From CAYWEP01 sp964457405 (lineage in GTDB: Bacteria; Patescibacteriota; Microgenomatia; Levybacterales; UBA12049), in the NCBI GenBank assembly GCA_964457405.1, contig CAYWEP010000044.1, forward strand, positions 1-9,767: a stretch of DNA of 9,767 nt. The letters are read 5' to 3'. The notes under the pieces were generated by a model. That model saw only the letters and a list, made by a program, of their open reading frames with translations. It was not told the DNA's origin and made no database searches. Of this stretch, positions 1 through 6,231 are shown in pieces; the stretch's first letter is position 1; each line of letters begins with the position of its first letter. Made by a program: the position numbers and the translations under genes.

Positions 1-23
1 ACAGAAAGATAAGTGTAACGACA

Positions 24-55
24 AGGTTCTAGGTTCGAGTCCTAGTCACGGAGCA
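24..55 (+). tRNA. 3' end of a tRNA gene (T-arm and acceptor strand), probably tRNA-Asn; likely attachment site
   Basis: A perfect 5-bp T-stem (CTAGG 29-33, CCTAG 41-45) closes the seven-base loop TTCGAGT. It is followed by a seven-base acceptor strand TCACGGA (46-52) and a G at the discriminator position (53). The implied 5' acceptor strand TCCGTGA and the G discriminator fit tRNA-Asn best, but no anticodon is visible. The bases before the T-stem do not fold into a normal anticodon arm, and CA rather than CCA follows the discriminator. The piece is therefore more likely the duplicated tRNA 3' end at an element boundary than an intact gene; a tRNA with a long variable arm extending left of the window is not excluded. 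The adjacent recombinase gene ends inside it. Confidence 0.6.
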
Positions 56-1565
56 TAGCCTTTTTTAGTATAACCTGCTGATTATCGCGCAGTGTCGCGA
101 AGATCGGAGTTGGGACAGTCTCCAAAATAACCTTATTTTTGACCATCACCTTCTCGTAAAAGAATCTCAAGTAGTGTCTCTTCATAAAGGGCGGTGCGTC
201 CTTGTAAGTCGCGTAAATGTCGCGCGTAAAAGCGAGAGTTTCATCGATCAAATCAACGTCTATTTTGCAACGATCATCGACATCCTGTAGTTGAGTATCC
301 GTGTGTAGTATTTGATTCTGTAGCTCGCCATGTTTGCGCTTAAACGCTTCTCGATCGATTGTTCCATCTATCAGCGCGTCCTCCAGTTTGTTGCGCTTGC
401 TCTCCAAAGCAATCTTTTGGTTCATTATGCCTTGTTTGACACTTGTCGCGTTTGCGCGACTTTCCTCGAGCTTTTCGCGGGTCTTTCGCACTACCGCTTC
501 GACAAACTCCGGCGAAAACTGCATATTCTTGAACTCTTCCTCGACTAAGCCTTCTATGTCGCTCATTTCAACAAAAGGCGCGGTACAACCGTTCCTTTCG
601 CGCTTGGGGCAGTGATAATAGGCAATCTTTCCGCCTCGCGCGCGGAGTTTGCTCGCATTATGATGCCATTCTGCGGTATATCGCTGGCCACATTGCGCAC
701 AATAGAGGAATCCGCGCAAGAGAAAGTCGTGAATGCGACGTCGCATGAGGAAGTTGCGATGCTTTGCGAGGACATATTGGCAGGTGTCGTAGATATCTTT
801 ACTGATAATAGGTAAATGGTTTCCCATCTTTCCCTCTCCATGCCAGCGGATCCAGCCATAATAGAAGGAGTTGTTGAGGATTGTGCCAATGACGCTATGT
901 CCGAGTCCTGTCCCGGATCGCGAGACAATGTTGCGCTCAGAGAGCCAGTCTTGGATTTCAATAATGGAATAGTTGCCTGTCGCGTAAAGTTCAAAGAGTT
1001 CCTTGATGATTGGCGCAGCATACGGGTCAGGCTCGCAGGTTTTGCGCTCCCGGTCGCCTCCAACGCTTCTATATCCGATCGGTGGCGGAGTTGGCTGCCA
1101 GCCTTCGCGAAACTTCTGCGTTAGCGCGTCACGCGTGCGCTGGCCGTTCACATCCGACTCCCATTCAGCGACACTTGCGAGGATATTTGCGATAAGGCTC
1201 GATCCTTGCGTGACATTGCCTTCCAAAACAGAGATCATTTGAAGCCCTTTTGATTCTATTTCCTTTCGGGTGTCGCGAAAGTCAGATACATTGCGCGCAA
1301 ATCGGTCGATTTTGTAAATAATCAGCGCGTCAACCTTAAACTCCTCGACATTTTTGAGAAGCTCTTGAAAGGCTGGTCGTTGAGTAGTGCGACCGCTTTT
1401 GCCGTCGTCGAGGAAAATGCGCTTTACATGATAATCGTGGCTCGCCGCATAATCGGTGCATGCGCGCTTCTGGTTTTCTAACGAGAATCCTTCTGTCGCT
1501 TGTTCGTCGGTAGACACGCGCAGGTAAATGTAGCAGGTTTTCATCTTTTTAGCTTCGTTTGTCAT
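42..1565 (-). CDS. large serine recombinase (site-specific integrase)
   Basis: The product is about 507 residues from the ATG at 1565. It carries the three-part layout of large serine integrases. The N-terminal resolvase domain has the catalytic serine in YLRVSTDEQ (Ser18) and the IDRFARN arginine motif (about 86-92). A recombinase domain follows (about 160-270), then a zinc ribbon with Cys289, Cys292, Cys319 and Cys327 and a long charged coiled-coil segment (about 360-430). Such enzymes insert and excise DNA by concerted double-strand cleavage through a serine-DNA link. It lies last in the leftward gene run, next to a tRNA 3' end that supplies its final codons and TAG stop, so it is probably the integrase of this element. 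The frame stays open upstream to a TTG at 1616, which would overlap the primase gene by 26 bases. ATG at 1565 avoids that overlap; ATG at 1544 (MKTCYIYLRVS) is equally possible. No clear ribosome binding site decides the start. GCG/CGC-rich codons set it apart from the AT-richer primase. Confidence 0.93.
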   Translation of the reverse strand: MTNEAKKMKTCYIYLRVSTDEQATEGFSLENQKRACTDYAASHDYHVKRIFLDDGKSGRTTQRPAFQELLKNVEEFKVDALIIYKIDRFARNVSDFRDTRKEIESKGLQMISVLEGNVTQGSSLIANILASVAEWESDVNGQRTRDALTQKFREGWQPTPPPIGYRSVGGDRERKTCEPDPYAAPIIKELFELYATGNYSIIEIQDWLSERNIVSRSGTGLGHSVIGTILNNSFYYGWIRWHGEGKMGNHLPIISKDIYDTCQYVLAKHRNFLMRRRIHDFLLRGFLYCAQCGQRYTAEWHHNASKLRARGGKIAYYHCPKRERNGCTAPFVEMSDIEGLVEEEFKNMQFSPEFVEAVVRKTREKLEESRANATSVKQGIMNQKIALESKRNKLEDALIDGTIDREAFKRKHGELQNQILHTDTQLQDVDDRCKIDVDLIDETLAFTRDIYATYKDAPPFMKRHYLRFFYEKVMVKNKVILETVPTPIFATLRDNQQVILKKAMLRD

Positions 1566-1590
1566 AGTAACGCTCTGTTTTATCATATAG

Positions 1591-3630
1591 TCAAGTCTCA
1601 TAGGACAATTGTTCAACGATTTCCTCTATACCTTGCCGAGTTTCTGTCCCACTACTATAGGAGGACATAAACTCTGTAGGGCTTAATAACAAATAGTCCC
1701 GGAATCGATCGACAACTTTATAATCTCTCGCTATAGATCCTGACCCGGGTATCTTTTCGAGGACTTTTAGCGCAGTAAGCTCTTCAAGAAGCCTACGGGA
1801 AGTTTTTGTAGATTTATCGGCAATGTCAGACAGTTCCTTTGCATTAATAAAACCTTGATGCTTCATTATTGCCCGTAACGCTTGAGAGCGATCAGCGGGC
1901 ATGGAGGATATAACTACTTCTTTGACGATGCCAAGTTCATCTGCATCAACGGTCGATTTGCCCATTACAAAAGCCAAGTTCTTGGCTAAACAGAGGAGTT
2001 GCTGTACCGCTCTCCATGGCAGCTCCATCTGAACGTCTAAAATCTCATAATATTTAACCTCTTCACCTTTCTCGTTTATGAATGATGATGACTGCAGTAT
2101 AACAATACCTCGACAATTGGACATCAGCTCTGCTGCGGTTTGTAAATACCACTTAACTTGATCTGAGAATACTTCGATATTGAATTCTGTTCGCGAAAGT
2201 TGATCAAGGTACGATGAGGCATAAAGCCGGGCTTCTTTTTCAAGAAGTGAACGATCTTGATTTGAGAATATAATTTCATAACTTACCTTCCCCTCGTCTT
2301 CAGAAATTGACGGCATGGTGTAACAGAGAAACCGCGGACCCACCATATTCATGTAGTTTGTGTGCCGATTGAGTGTTGCTGGAGTTATACAACCAAGCTG
2401 AGAGAAGGCGCTTGTATAGCTAATATTGCCCCGGCGAGAGCTAAACTTTGTGAACTCCTTGTCATAAATACCAACTAAGTCCCCAAGTAGTTTTTTTGTC
2501 ATCTTTTCATCCAGCGAGAAAATGGATGTCCAGTCTTTGATGATCAGACACTTTTTGTTAAGTAGGGGAAGCAAGTCATAAACTTTATTCCCCTTTGTTT
2601 CTCTTTCTCCTGATATAAAGGCGTTTTGAGTAAGGTTGTCGAGGTAATAACTAATCTCAGCATCTTTAACAAGTCGAACGAGGTCGGTTTTACCAGAGGA
2701 CGGCACTCCCACCAAAAGCATCCACAGCATAACGTTATTTTTAAATACAGTTGAAACCGCGACAGCCAGTATTATTTTTAATGCAGTTGCAGAGTTCGGT
2801 AAGAATAGTTGTACCTTTTCCTCAACCTCTTGATAAGAAACAGTAGATGATAGGAGAGGAGCTTTTTGTATACCGTGTGGAGTTTGTGTCCCGGAATATC
2901 CTTTAGGTTTTGATCGTTCGCGTCTGGAAATAGAATCAAAAACAGTTCGTAGCTCTCTTTCAGTGAGTGGTGGCGTGTTCCTATTGTTCCAATCTTGAAG
3001 CTTAGGCCAACCTTTTATTTCCCATTGATCTTCTAAGAGATTGCTGAGTATTTTGCCTGCAACAGAAGCGGCGGNNNNNNNNNNTAAGATTGTTTTATCC
3101 CAACCGTTTTTTATACCATTTCCAGTGGGGTTGTTTAACCAATCTTTTACAAAATCTGGGAGAGGCAGAATTGTATTAGATGGATCAATTTCCCATTCAT
3201 AGGCATTACCAGTCTCGTGAATAGAAGGAGGGAGTATTACATAACCGCCTTCACCCCTAATATCAAAGCCGTCCTTAACATGTGCGCGATTTGAAATATC
3301 TGGTTCATAAGTAAAATAGTAGTGCCACCCGCCACCACCAGTTTTTACCTTAACGGTATATACATCTTTGAAATCATCAGTGTGTCCGTTGTGACGAGGG
3401 TCAATATCTACGACTATTAAGTTCGATACTTTCCCTGTGATTACTGCGATATTTGCTTGAGGATACTTTTCAAACCATGCGATTATTTGCCCATCCGTTG
3501 CTGGCTCTTTTTGAAACCGCGTCCACTTAATAAGAGGTCTTTTGTTTTTTCCAACAGGAATAATGCTCCAACCTTTTTTGGAAAGTTTGAACGCTTGTTG
3601 TAAAATATGGTTAGTATTTAGTTTGTTCAT
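1591..3630 (-). CDS. primase-polymerase / P-loop helicase fusion replication protein (contains an assembly gap)
   Basis: The reading frame of about 679 codons begins with a bifunctional primase-polymerase domain. The metal-binding DID lies at residues 75-77, GGGGWHYYF at 98-106 with the conserved histidine, and RGEGGYVILPPS at 125-136. A primase C-terminal domain follows (about 187-245; KLQDWNNRN, PPLTERELRTVF). A P-loop ATPase domain has Walker A GVPSSGKT (308-315), a Walker B-like CLIIKD (361-366) and a GPRFLCY segment (431-437) typical of phage and plasmid helicases. The C-terminus looks like a winged helix. The protein probably makes primers and unwinds the element's own origin. The start ATG has GAGG at 3641-3638, seven bases away, preceded by a strong RNA hairpin. 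Ten N at 3075-3084 interrupt the primase C-terminal domain; the frame is kept with ten but the true length is unknown. The gene lies between the SSB-like gene and the integrase. Confidence 0.9.
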   Translation of the reverse strand: MNKLNTNHILQQAFKLSKKGWSIIPVGKNKRPLIKWTRFQKEPATDGQIIAWFEKYPQANIAVITGKVSNLIVVDIDPRHNGHTDDFKDVYTVKVKTGGGGWHYYFTYEPDISNRAHVKDGFDIRGEGGYVILPPSIHETGNAYEWEIDPSNTILPLPDFVKDWLNNPTGNGIKNGWDKTILXXXXAASVAGKILSNLLEDQWEIKGWPKLQDWNNRNTPPLTERELRTVFDSISRRERSKPKGYSGTQTPHGIQKAPLLSSTVSYQEVEEKVQLFLPNSATALKIILAVAVSTVFKNNVMLWMLLVGVPSSGKTDLVRLVKDAEISYYLDNLTQNAFISGERETKGNKVYDLLPLLNKKCLIIKDWTSIFSLDEKMTKKLLGDLVGIYDKEFTKFSSRRGNISYTSAFSQLGCITPATLNRHTNYMNMVGPRFLCYTMPSISEDEGKVSYEIIFSNQDRSLLEKEARLYASSYLDQLSRTEFNIEVFSDQVKWYLQTAAELMSNCRGIVILQSSSFINEKGEEVKYYEILDVQMELPWRAVQQLLCLAKNLAFVMGKSTVDADELGIVKEVVISSMPADRSQALRAIMKHQGFINAKELSDIADKSTKTSRRLLEELTALKVLEKIPGSGSIARDYKVVDRFRDYLLLSPTEFMSSYSSGTETRQGIEEIVEQLSYET
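3075..3084. other. assembly gap (10 N) inside the primase-helicase gene
   Basis: Ten N sit between the codons for WDKTIL and AASVAGK. In primase C-terminal domains this point normally carries a G-x-RN-containing stretch of roughly ten residues before the AASVAGK-like helix. Ten bases (just over three codons) are therefore probably too few. Ten keeps the reading frame, so the true number is likely ten plus a multiple of three. This expectation is from memory of the family. Confidence 0.9.
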
Positions 3631-3645
3631 ATTTAGTCCTCATCG

Positions 3646-3675
3646 CCGGGAGCGTAGCGGAAACTACACACCCGG
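3646..3675 (-). promoter_or_regulatory. RNA hairpin just upstream of the primase ribosome binding site
   Basis: On the minus strand two 12-base arms pair in 11 of 12 positions around a six-base loop UUUCCG. The outer stem is CCGGG/CCCGG and the inner stem GUAG/CUAC. A single U-U mismatch, a G-C pair and a U-G wobble lie between them; the wobble becomes a C-A mismatch if read on the plus strand. The hairpin lies between the SSB-like and primase genes, about four bases before the GAGG. No U-tract follows, so it is not a simple intrinsic terminator. It may set mRNA processing, stability or translation of the primase. Confidence 0.55.
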
Positions 3676-3685
3676 AACATGAAGA

Positions 3686-4051
3686 TTAAAAAGGAATATC
3701 TTTTGACCCTTTGACCTCGGACTCTTTTGTGACAGCCGGGCCCTTTTTCTTTTTACGGATGACCTTGAAGTCATGGTACTGTCTACCTGCTTCGCTTTCG
3801 GACATCCCTTTGTACGAGATTGTTATCTCGTCACCGATGTCTAGCTTTGCAAACTTGTCTGCCAGAACGGTGTTGTCCCAGACGCCAATTTCTGAACCGT
3901 CTTCCTTTTGGATGTGGTACAGTACTGAACTATGCTGTCCTACACCTTCTTCGCGGGAAACATAAATACCTGATAGTTCCTTTTCCTCTTTGTAGTTCCA
4001 CGCAGGACTTACTGCACCGATCTCCTCCCATTCATCGTTAGTGTTAGCCAT
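3686..4051 (-). CDS. OB-fold-like single-stranded DNA-binding protein candidate with SSB-type C-terminal tail
   Basis: This 121-residue protein is not a canonical SSB that I recognise. Residues 26-100 alternate beta-strand-like stretches (ELSGIYVS, SSVLYHIQ, IGVWDN, GDEITISYKG, YHDFKVIR) in the manner of an OB-fold. They are followed by a lysine-rich linker and the tail SKDIPF. Bacterial SSBs end in acidic residues plus IPF, the tip that docks replication and repair partners. The protein probably binds single-stranded DNA during copying by the primase-helicase encoded 55 bases downstream. The start at ATG 4051 is chosen because an almost perfect anti-16S match (AGGAGGTGAT, from 4065) lies eight bases before it. 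The GTG at 4060 and ATG at 4057 lie within that ribosome binding site. The upstream gene ends inside this start (eight-base overlap), so translation is probably coupled. Confidence 0.6.
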   Translation of the reverse strand: MANTNDEWEEIGAVSPAWNYKEEKELSGIYVSREEGVGQHSSVLYHIQKEDGSEIGVWDNTVLADKFAKLDIGDEITISYKGMSESEAGRQYHDFKVIRKKKKGPAVTKESEVKGSKDIPF

Positions 4052-4280
4052 TTCCATCACCTCCTCTCCTTTTTTTGACTTTTAATAGATTGTTGTATTT
4101 TCGATTTACTGCTTCATCGTCCTTCATGTTTTTATAAAGAGCTTTAATCTCTTTTTTAGAGAGATTCACAAAACCCGGCCAGCCGGATTCCACTATTTGT
4201 GCAAGCCAGTCAGTGTTCCAATCCAGCCAAGTAGGAAATTGTCTCTCAATTAGTTCATCGATCATTTGCTGTTTGTTCAT
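4044..4280 (-). CDS. small hypothetical protein (78 aa) in the replication operon
   Basis: I do not recognise the family. The protein is hydrophilic and mostly helical by eye, with a tryptophan-rich core (PTWLDWNTDWL, SGWPGF), then LSKKEIKALYKNM and a basic, glycine-rich tail. The ATG at 4280 overlaps the TGA of the preceding gene in an ATGA tetranucleotide. Its end overlaps the SSB-like gene start by eight bases. These overlaps are the main evidence that it is real. A longer frame from ATG 4376 would read through the neighbour and lacks a ribosome binding site. A role in element replication or copy control is only a guess from position. Confidence 0.62.
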   Translation of the reverse strand: MNKQQMIDELIERQFPTWLDWNTDWLAQIVESGWPGFVNLSKKEIKALYKNMKDDEAVNRKYNNLLKVKKRRGGDGNG

Positions 4281-4420
4281 GGTTGTTTTGCTTTTGGCAT
4301 TTTGTATTTCTTTTTTGATAACTTTGTCTTGATCAATTTTTTTGCTCTCACATGGGCAAGCACAAGGTTTACCCATTGTTCAGCGATCGCATCAATTTTC
4401 TTTTCGTTATTACTCATCAT
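4277..4420 (-). CDS. 47-aa hypothetical microprotein, translationally coupled
   Basis: This is a short basic protein with an amphipathic helix (IDAIAEQWVNLVLAHVRAKK) followed by a strongly lysine-rich tail. It starts at tandem ATG codons (4420, 4417); the first overlaps the TGA of the DUF5659-like gene as ATGA. Its own TGA overlaps the next ATG in the same manner. The paired overlaps and the helix pattern make it credible despite its size. Similar small proteins with an EQWVxLV helix occur in phage-like elements as far as I recall, without known function. Confidence 0.58.
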   Translation of the reverse strand: MMSNNEKKIDAIAEQWVNLVLAHVRAKKLIKTKLSKKKYKMPKAKQP

Positions 4421-4662
4421 TTTTGTGCAAAAAGCCTGTCTTTTAGTGACCGCAAAGCTTCCGAGTAACGTTTGGCGTCGAGCTTCAAGCTCCCAGCCCA
4501 ATACTCATTAGCCAGTTGTTCACAAAGAGACTTGTCAGCAAAAACGAACCAGAAAAATTTACTTTCTTTTTGAAGTCTTAGAAGTTTTGTAGAGGAACAT
4601 ATGAGCCCAGTTGCTTCGCCCAGATCTTTTGTAAAATACTCATCCTTATACGCCTTATCCAT
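4417..4662 (-). CDS. DUF5659-like small protein
   Basis: The 81-residue product matches the DUF5659 pattern as I remember it: an N-terminal YFTKDLGEATGL element, a central FWFVFADKSLCEQLANEYW and a C-terminal LDAKRYSEALRSLKD. Proteins of this family are common in phages and integrative elements; I know of no established function. The ATG at 4662 has no obvious ribosome binding site but is immediately preceded by an inverted repeat (CAGAT/ATCTG). It is the first gene of the four-gene overlapping chain that leads into the SSB-like gene. Confidence 0.75.
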   Translation of the reverse strand: MDKAYKDEYFTKDLGEATGLICSSTKLLRLQKESKFFWFVFADKSLCEQLANEYWAGSLKLDAKRYSEALRSLKDRLFAQK

Positions 4663-4665
4663 ATA

Positions 4666-4678
4666 CAGATATCATCTG
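4666..4678. repeat. short inverted repeat at the start of the DUF5659-like gene
   Basis: CAGAT and ATCTG face each other across ATC, ending three bases before the start codon at 4662. It could be an operator, or it could fold in the mRNA over the initiation region. The element is short enough to occur by chance. Confidence 0.3.
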
Positions 4679-4739
4679 TCATCTGGATGAGGTTACCTAC
4701 ACGAAGCAACAGATTCTTTAGCCTTAATTTAGAAGTAAT

Positions 4740-4759
4740 TTTGAGGTTATTTGAGGTTG
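4740..4759. promoter_or_regulatory. tandem 10-bp direct repeat, candidate operator of the winged-helix regulator
   Basis: TTTGAGGTTA (4740-4749) is followed at once by TTTGAGGTTG (4750-4759), a 9-of-10 repeat in exact helical phase. A third GAGGTTA lies at 4689-4695. OmpR/PhoB-type winged helices bind head-to-tail on direct repeats spaced 10-11 bp, and the gene directly upstream encodes such a domain. The site lies between that gene's stop and the small-gene chain, so it would suit feedback control of the replication genes. The link is inference. Confidence 0.45.
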
Positions 4760-5182
4760 TTAAGAAAATTCTATTGGAGAAGCAGGTTTGATAACCACCG
4801 CGCATTTGATACCAAAACCTTTATCAACATTAAAGAAATCGCTTTTTTTGTTTCTTGTAAGTTTTAATTTTCTTCTAATTGTTTGGATCGTATCTCTTAC
4901 TTGACGATCCGGTGTAGACTTTGCTCCTTCGCGTTGCCCTCTATCTTTACTTATGTAAGTTACTATTTCTTCAGGGGTAAAAATTTTTCCGGGGTGTTGA
5001 ACCAAACAAGATAATAATAAATAGCCATAGTCTCTTGTACCAAATTTAGCCTTATGCTTTTCGCCTAACTTGTCTATGTAAATTACTGCACCACTATTTA
5101 TATAAAACTCTAAAGTGTTATTTTTAGGATTAATCGTCTTTGCAAGTTGTTTGCCTAATTGGCCGTCGTTATCCATATACAT
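4760..5182 (-). CDS. stand-alone OmpR/PhoB-type winged-helix DNA-binding protein
   Basis: Residues about 50-128 of the 140 match the C-terminal effector domain of response regulators. YGYLLLSCLVQHPGKIFTPEEI forms the first helices, RQVRDTIQTIRRKLKL (93-108) is the DNA-recognition helix, and FFNVDKGFGIKC is the closing beta-hairpin (compare the usual TVRGxGY). There is no receiver domain. The short N-terminal part has beta-strand character and no phosphorylation site is visible. It is probably an element-encoded transcription regulator acting on its own leftward operon. The start may be the ATG at 5182 or the one at 5176 (MDNDGQ). The ribosome binding site is weak. Confidence 0.8.
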   Translation of the reverse strand: MYMDNDGQLGKQLAKTINPKNNTLEFYINSGAVIYIDKLGEKHKAKFGTRDYGYLLLSCLVQHPGKIFTPEEIVTYISKDRGQREGAKSTPDRQVRDTIQTIRRKLKLTRNKKSDFFNVDKGFGIKCAVVIKPASPIEFS

Positions 5183-5213
5183 CTACATTTCCGGACAGGA
5201 GATCTTTATTTTA

Positions 5214-5573
5214 TCAGATGAAGATTGCTTCTATACCTCTAACTTTTGGTTGCTGCGGTCTTGCTTCTCTGTAACCATGAGTTCTTTTTAAGAGATGAAT
5301 TACTGCTCGCGTGTTACCTTGACCTGAAATACATAGTTGTAGAAGCGCGAGTTCCTGAACTGTCATCAACATTTCTCTGGCATAGTTGAGGTCTTCGTTT
5401 TGTTTTGCCCAGTGGTAAAAGGTACGTTTACTGACTTTGTTTTGAATGCAAAACCATTCAATCCAAGGAATGCGATGCTTTTCGTAACATTCGTCAACGT
5501 ACGCGTTTAATTTCTCAGCGAGAATAGGTCTGTATTTGGTTGATCCTTTGGGTCTGCCGCCTGCGTGTCTCAT
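5214..5573 (-). CDS. phage small-terminase-like DNA-binding protein
   Basis: The 119-residue product has the layout of phage small terminase subunits: GGRPKG at the N-terminus, a helical KLNAYVDECYE segment, an HTH with NKVSKRTFYHWAKQNEDL (about 45-62), a helical linker, and NTRAVIHLLKRTHGYRE (87-103), the usual end of this domain. In phages such proteins recognise packaging sites, and some phage satellites encode their own copy to redirect packaging. No large terminase, portal or capsid gene is visible here. It could equally be a plain DNA-binding regulator with the same fold. The ATG at 5573 lacks a spaced ribosome binding site. Confidence 0.68.
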   Translation of the reverse strand: MRHAGGRPKGSTKYRPILAEKLNAYVDECYEKHRIPWIEWFCIQNKVSKRTFYHWAKQNEDLNYAREMLMTVQELALLQLCISGQGNTRAVIHLLKRTHGYREARPQQPKVRGIEAIFI

Positions 5574-5581
5574 CTCTTTTT

Positions 5582-5617
5582 TATAGAGTGCAAAAAACTA
5601 CTTCTCGCACACCTATA
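5582..5617 (-). other. imperfect hairpin upstream of the terminase-like gene
   Basis: TATAG/CTATA and GTGC/GCAC form a two-part stem with a small asymmetric internal loop and a 15-base apical loop. It lies in the 51-base gap between the membrane-protein gene and the terminase-like gene. On the minus strand no U-run follows; on the plus strand it is followed by TTTT. It could modulate read-through between the two genes. Confidence 0.3.
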
Positions 5618-5624
5618 TTTTACA

Positions 5625-6224
5625 TCATTCAGCGACAAAACCCTCGTATTTCCCTGTCTTATTTTCGTGGTAATAGCGCGCGATTTGGTATCCGTGCGAC
5701 GTTTCGCGAAGCTCGACAACCAGGCGCGACACGTTCGCTACGTAGCCAACCCACTCGCCGCCGGAGGCAATGGTGCGCAACTCATCGACTATAACGCGCA
5801 CATTCGCGCCCTGTGCGCCTACGTTGCGAACGTAATGCGCAGAAGTGGAGAAGTTATAGCTCGATGTGGTAAAGAGCCGCGCAAGCGGTTTCGCGCTGTC
5901 GCGCGCATAGTCGCTACCGAGCATGAAATCAAGGTCAGATTGTTCCTCATCTGTCTCCGGTTTGGAAAAGAAGCTCAACGCTTTATCGCTGTCGCGCTGC
6001 GCAATCGCGCGCTCAAAAGTATCAACGAACTGGACAATACGATCTTTCTCCTCGTTACTGACTCCCGTTGTGATGACTTCGCGCCATTCCATCGAAAGTT
6101 GTTTTGTGTTTATCGGAGTTTGAACGTCAGGTTGTTTAATAATCCCAACGGCTTTTACCAAAATAATAAAACACACCAATCCCAATAGCGCGTAAATGAT
6201 TGCCTTGTTAAGTTTAAGTTTCAT
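5625..6224 (-). CDS. membrane-anchored protein with possible NTF2-like external domain
   Basis: This 199-residue protein has a short basic N-terminus (MKLKLNK) and one hydrophobic segment (about 8-28), then a soluble domain probably outside the membrane. The helix FVDTFERAIAQRDSDKALSFF, a later strand-rich part and the end YQIARYYHENKTGKYEGF are reminiscent of NTF2-like folds found beside single membrane helices, but I do not recognise a named family. It starts seven bases after the TGA of the gene before it and is likely co-expressed with it. Its codons are rich in GCG/CGC like the recombinase, unlike the AT-rich genes between them. Surface exclusion, attachment or signalling are possible roles; none is shown. 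Confidence 0.72.
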   Translation of the reverse strand: MKLKLNKAIIYALLGLVCFIILVKAVGIIKQPDVQTPINTKQLSMEWREVITTGVSNEEKDRIVQFVDTFERAIAQRDSDKALSFFSKPETDEEQSDLDFMLGSDYARDSAKPLARLFTTSSYNFSTSAHYVRNVGAQGANVRVIVDELRTIASGGEWVGYVANVSRLVVELRETSHGYQIARYYHENKTGKYEGFVAE

Positions 6225-6231
6225 ATGTTCA

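Noticed and set aside
1..55. Complete tRNA gene at the left edge
   Set aside because: Only the T-arm and acceptor strand fold. With four- or five-base variable loops the preceding bases give no paired anticodon stem, and the 5' part would lie outside the window.
563..1063. 166-codon minus-strand frame, and several plus-strand frames, inside the recombinase gene
   Set aside because: They are shadows of a strongly supported recombinase frame and show no recognisable domains.
1566..1616. Longer recombinase N-terminus from the TTG at 1616
   Set aside because: It overlaps the primase gene, has no ribosome binding site, and adds residues before the usual start of the resolvase domain.
4578..4805. 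75-codon minus-strand frame between regulator and DUF5659-like gene
   Set aside because: It overlaps both supported genes in another frame and has no recognisable features.
5565..6188. 207-codon plus-strand frame opposite the membrane protein
   Set aside because: The opposite frame has a clear membrane segment, basic N-terminus and operon spacing; the plus-strand product is low-complexity and unlike any family.
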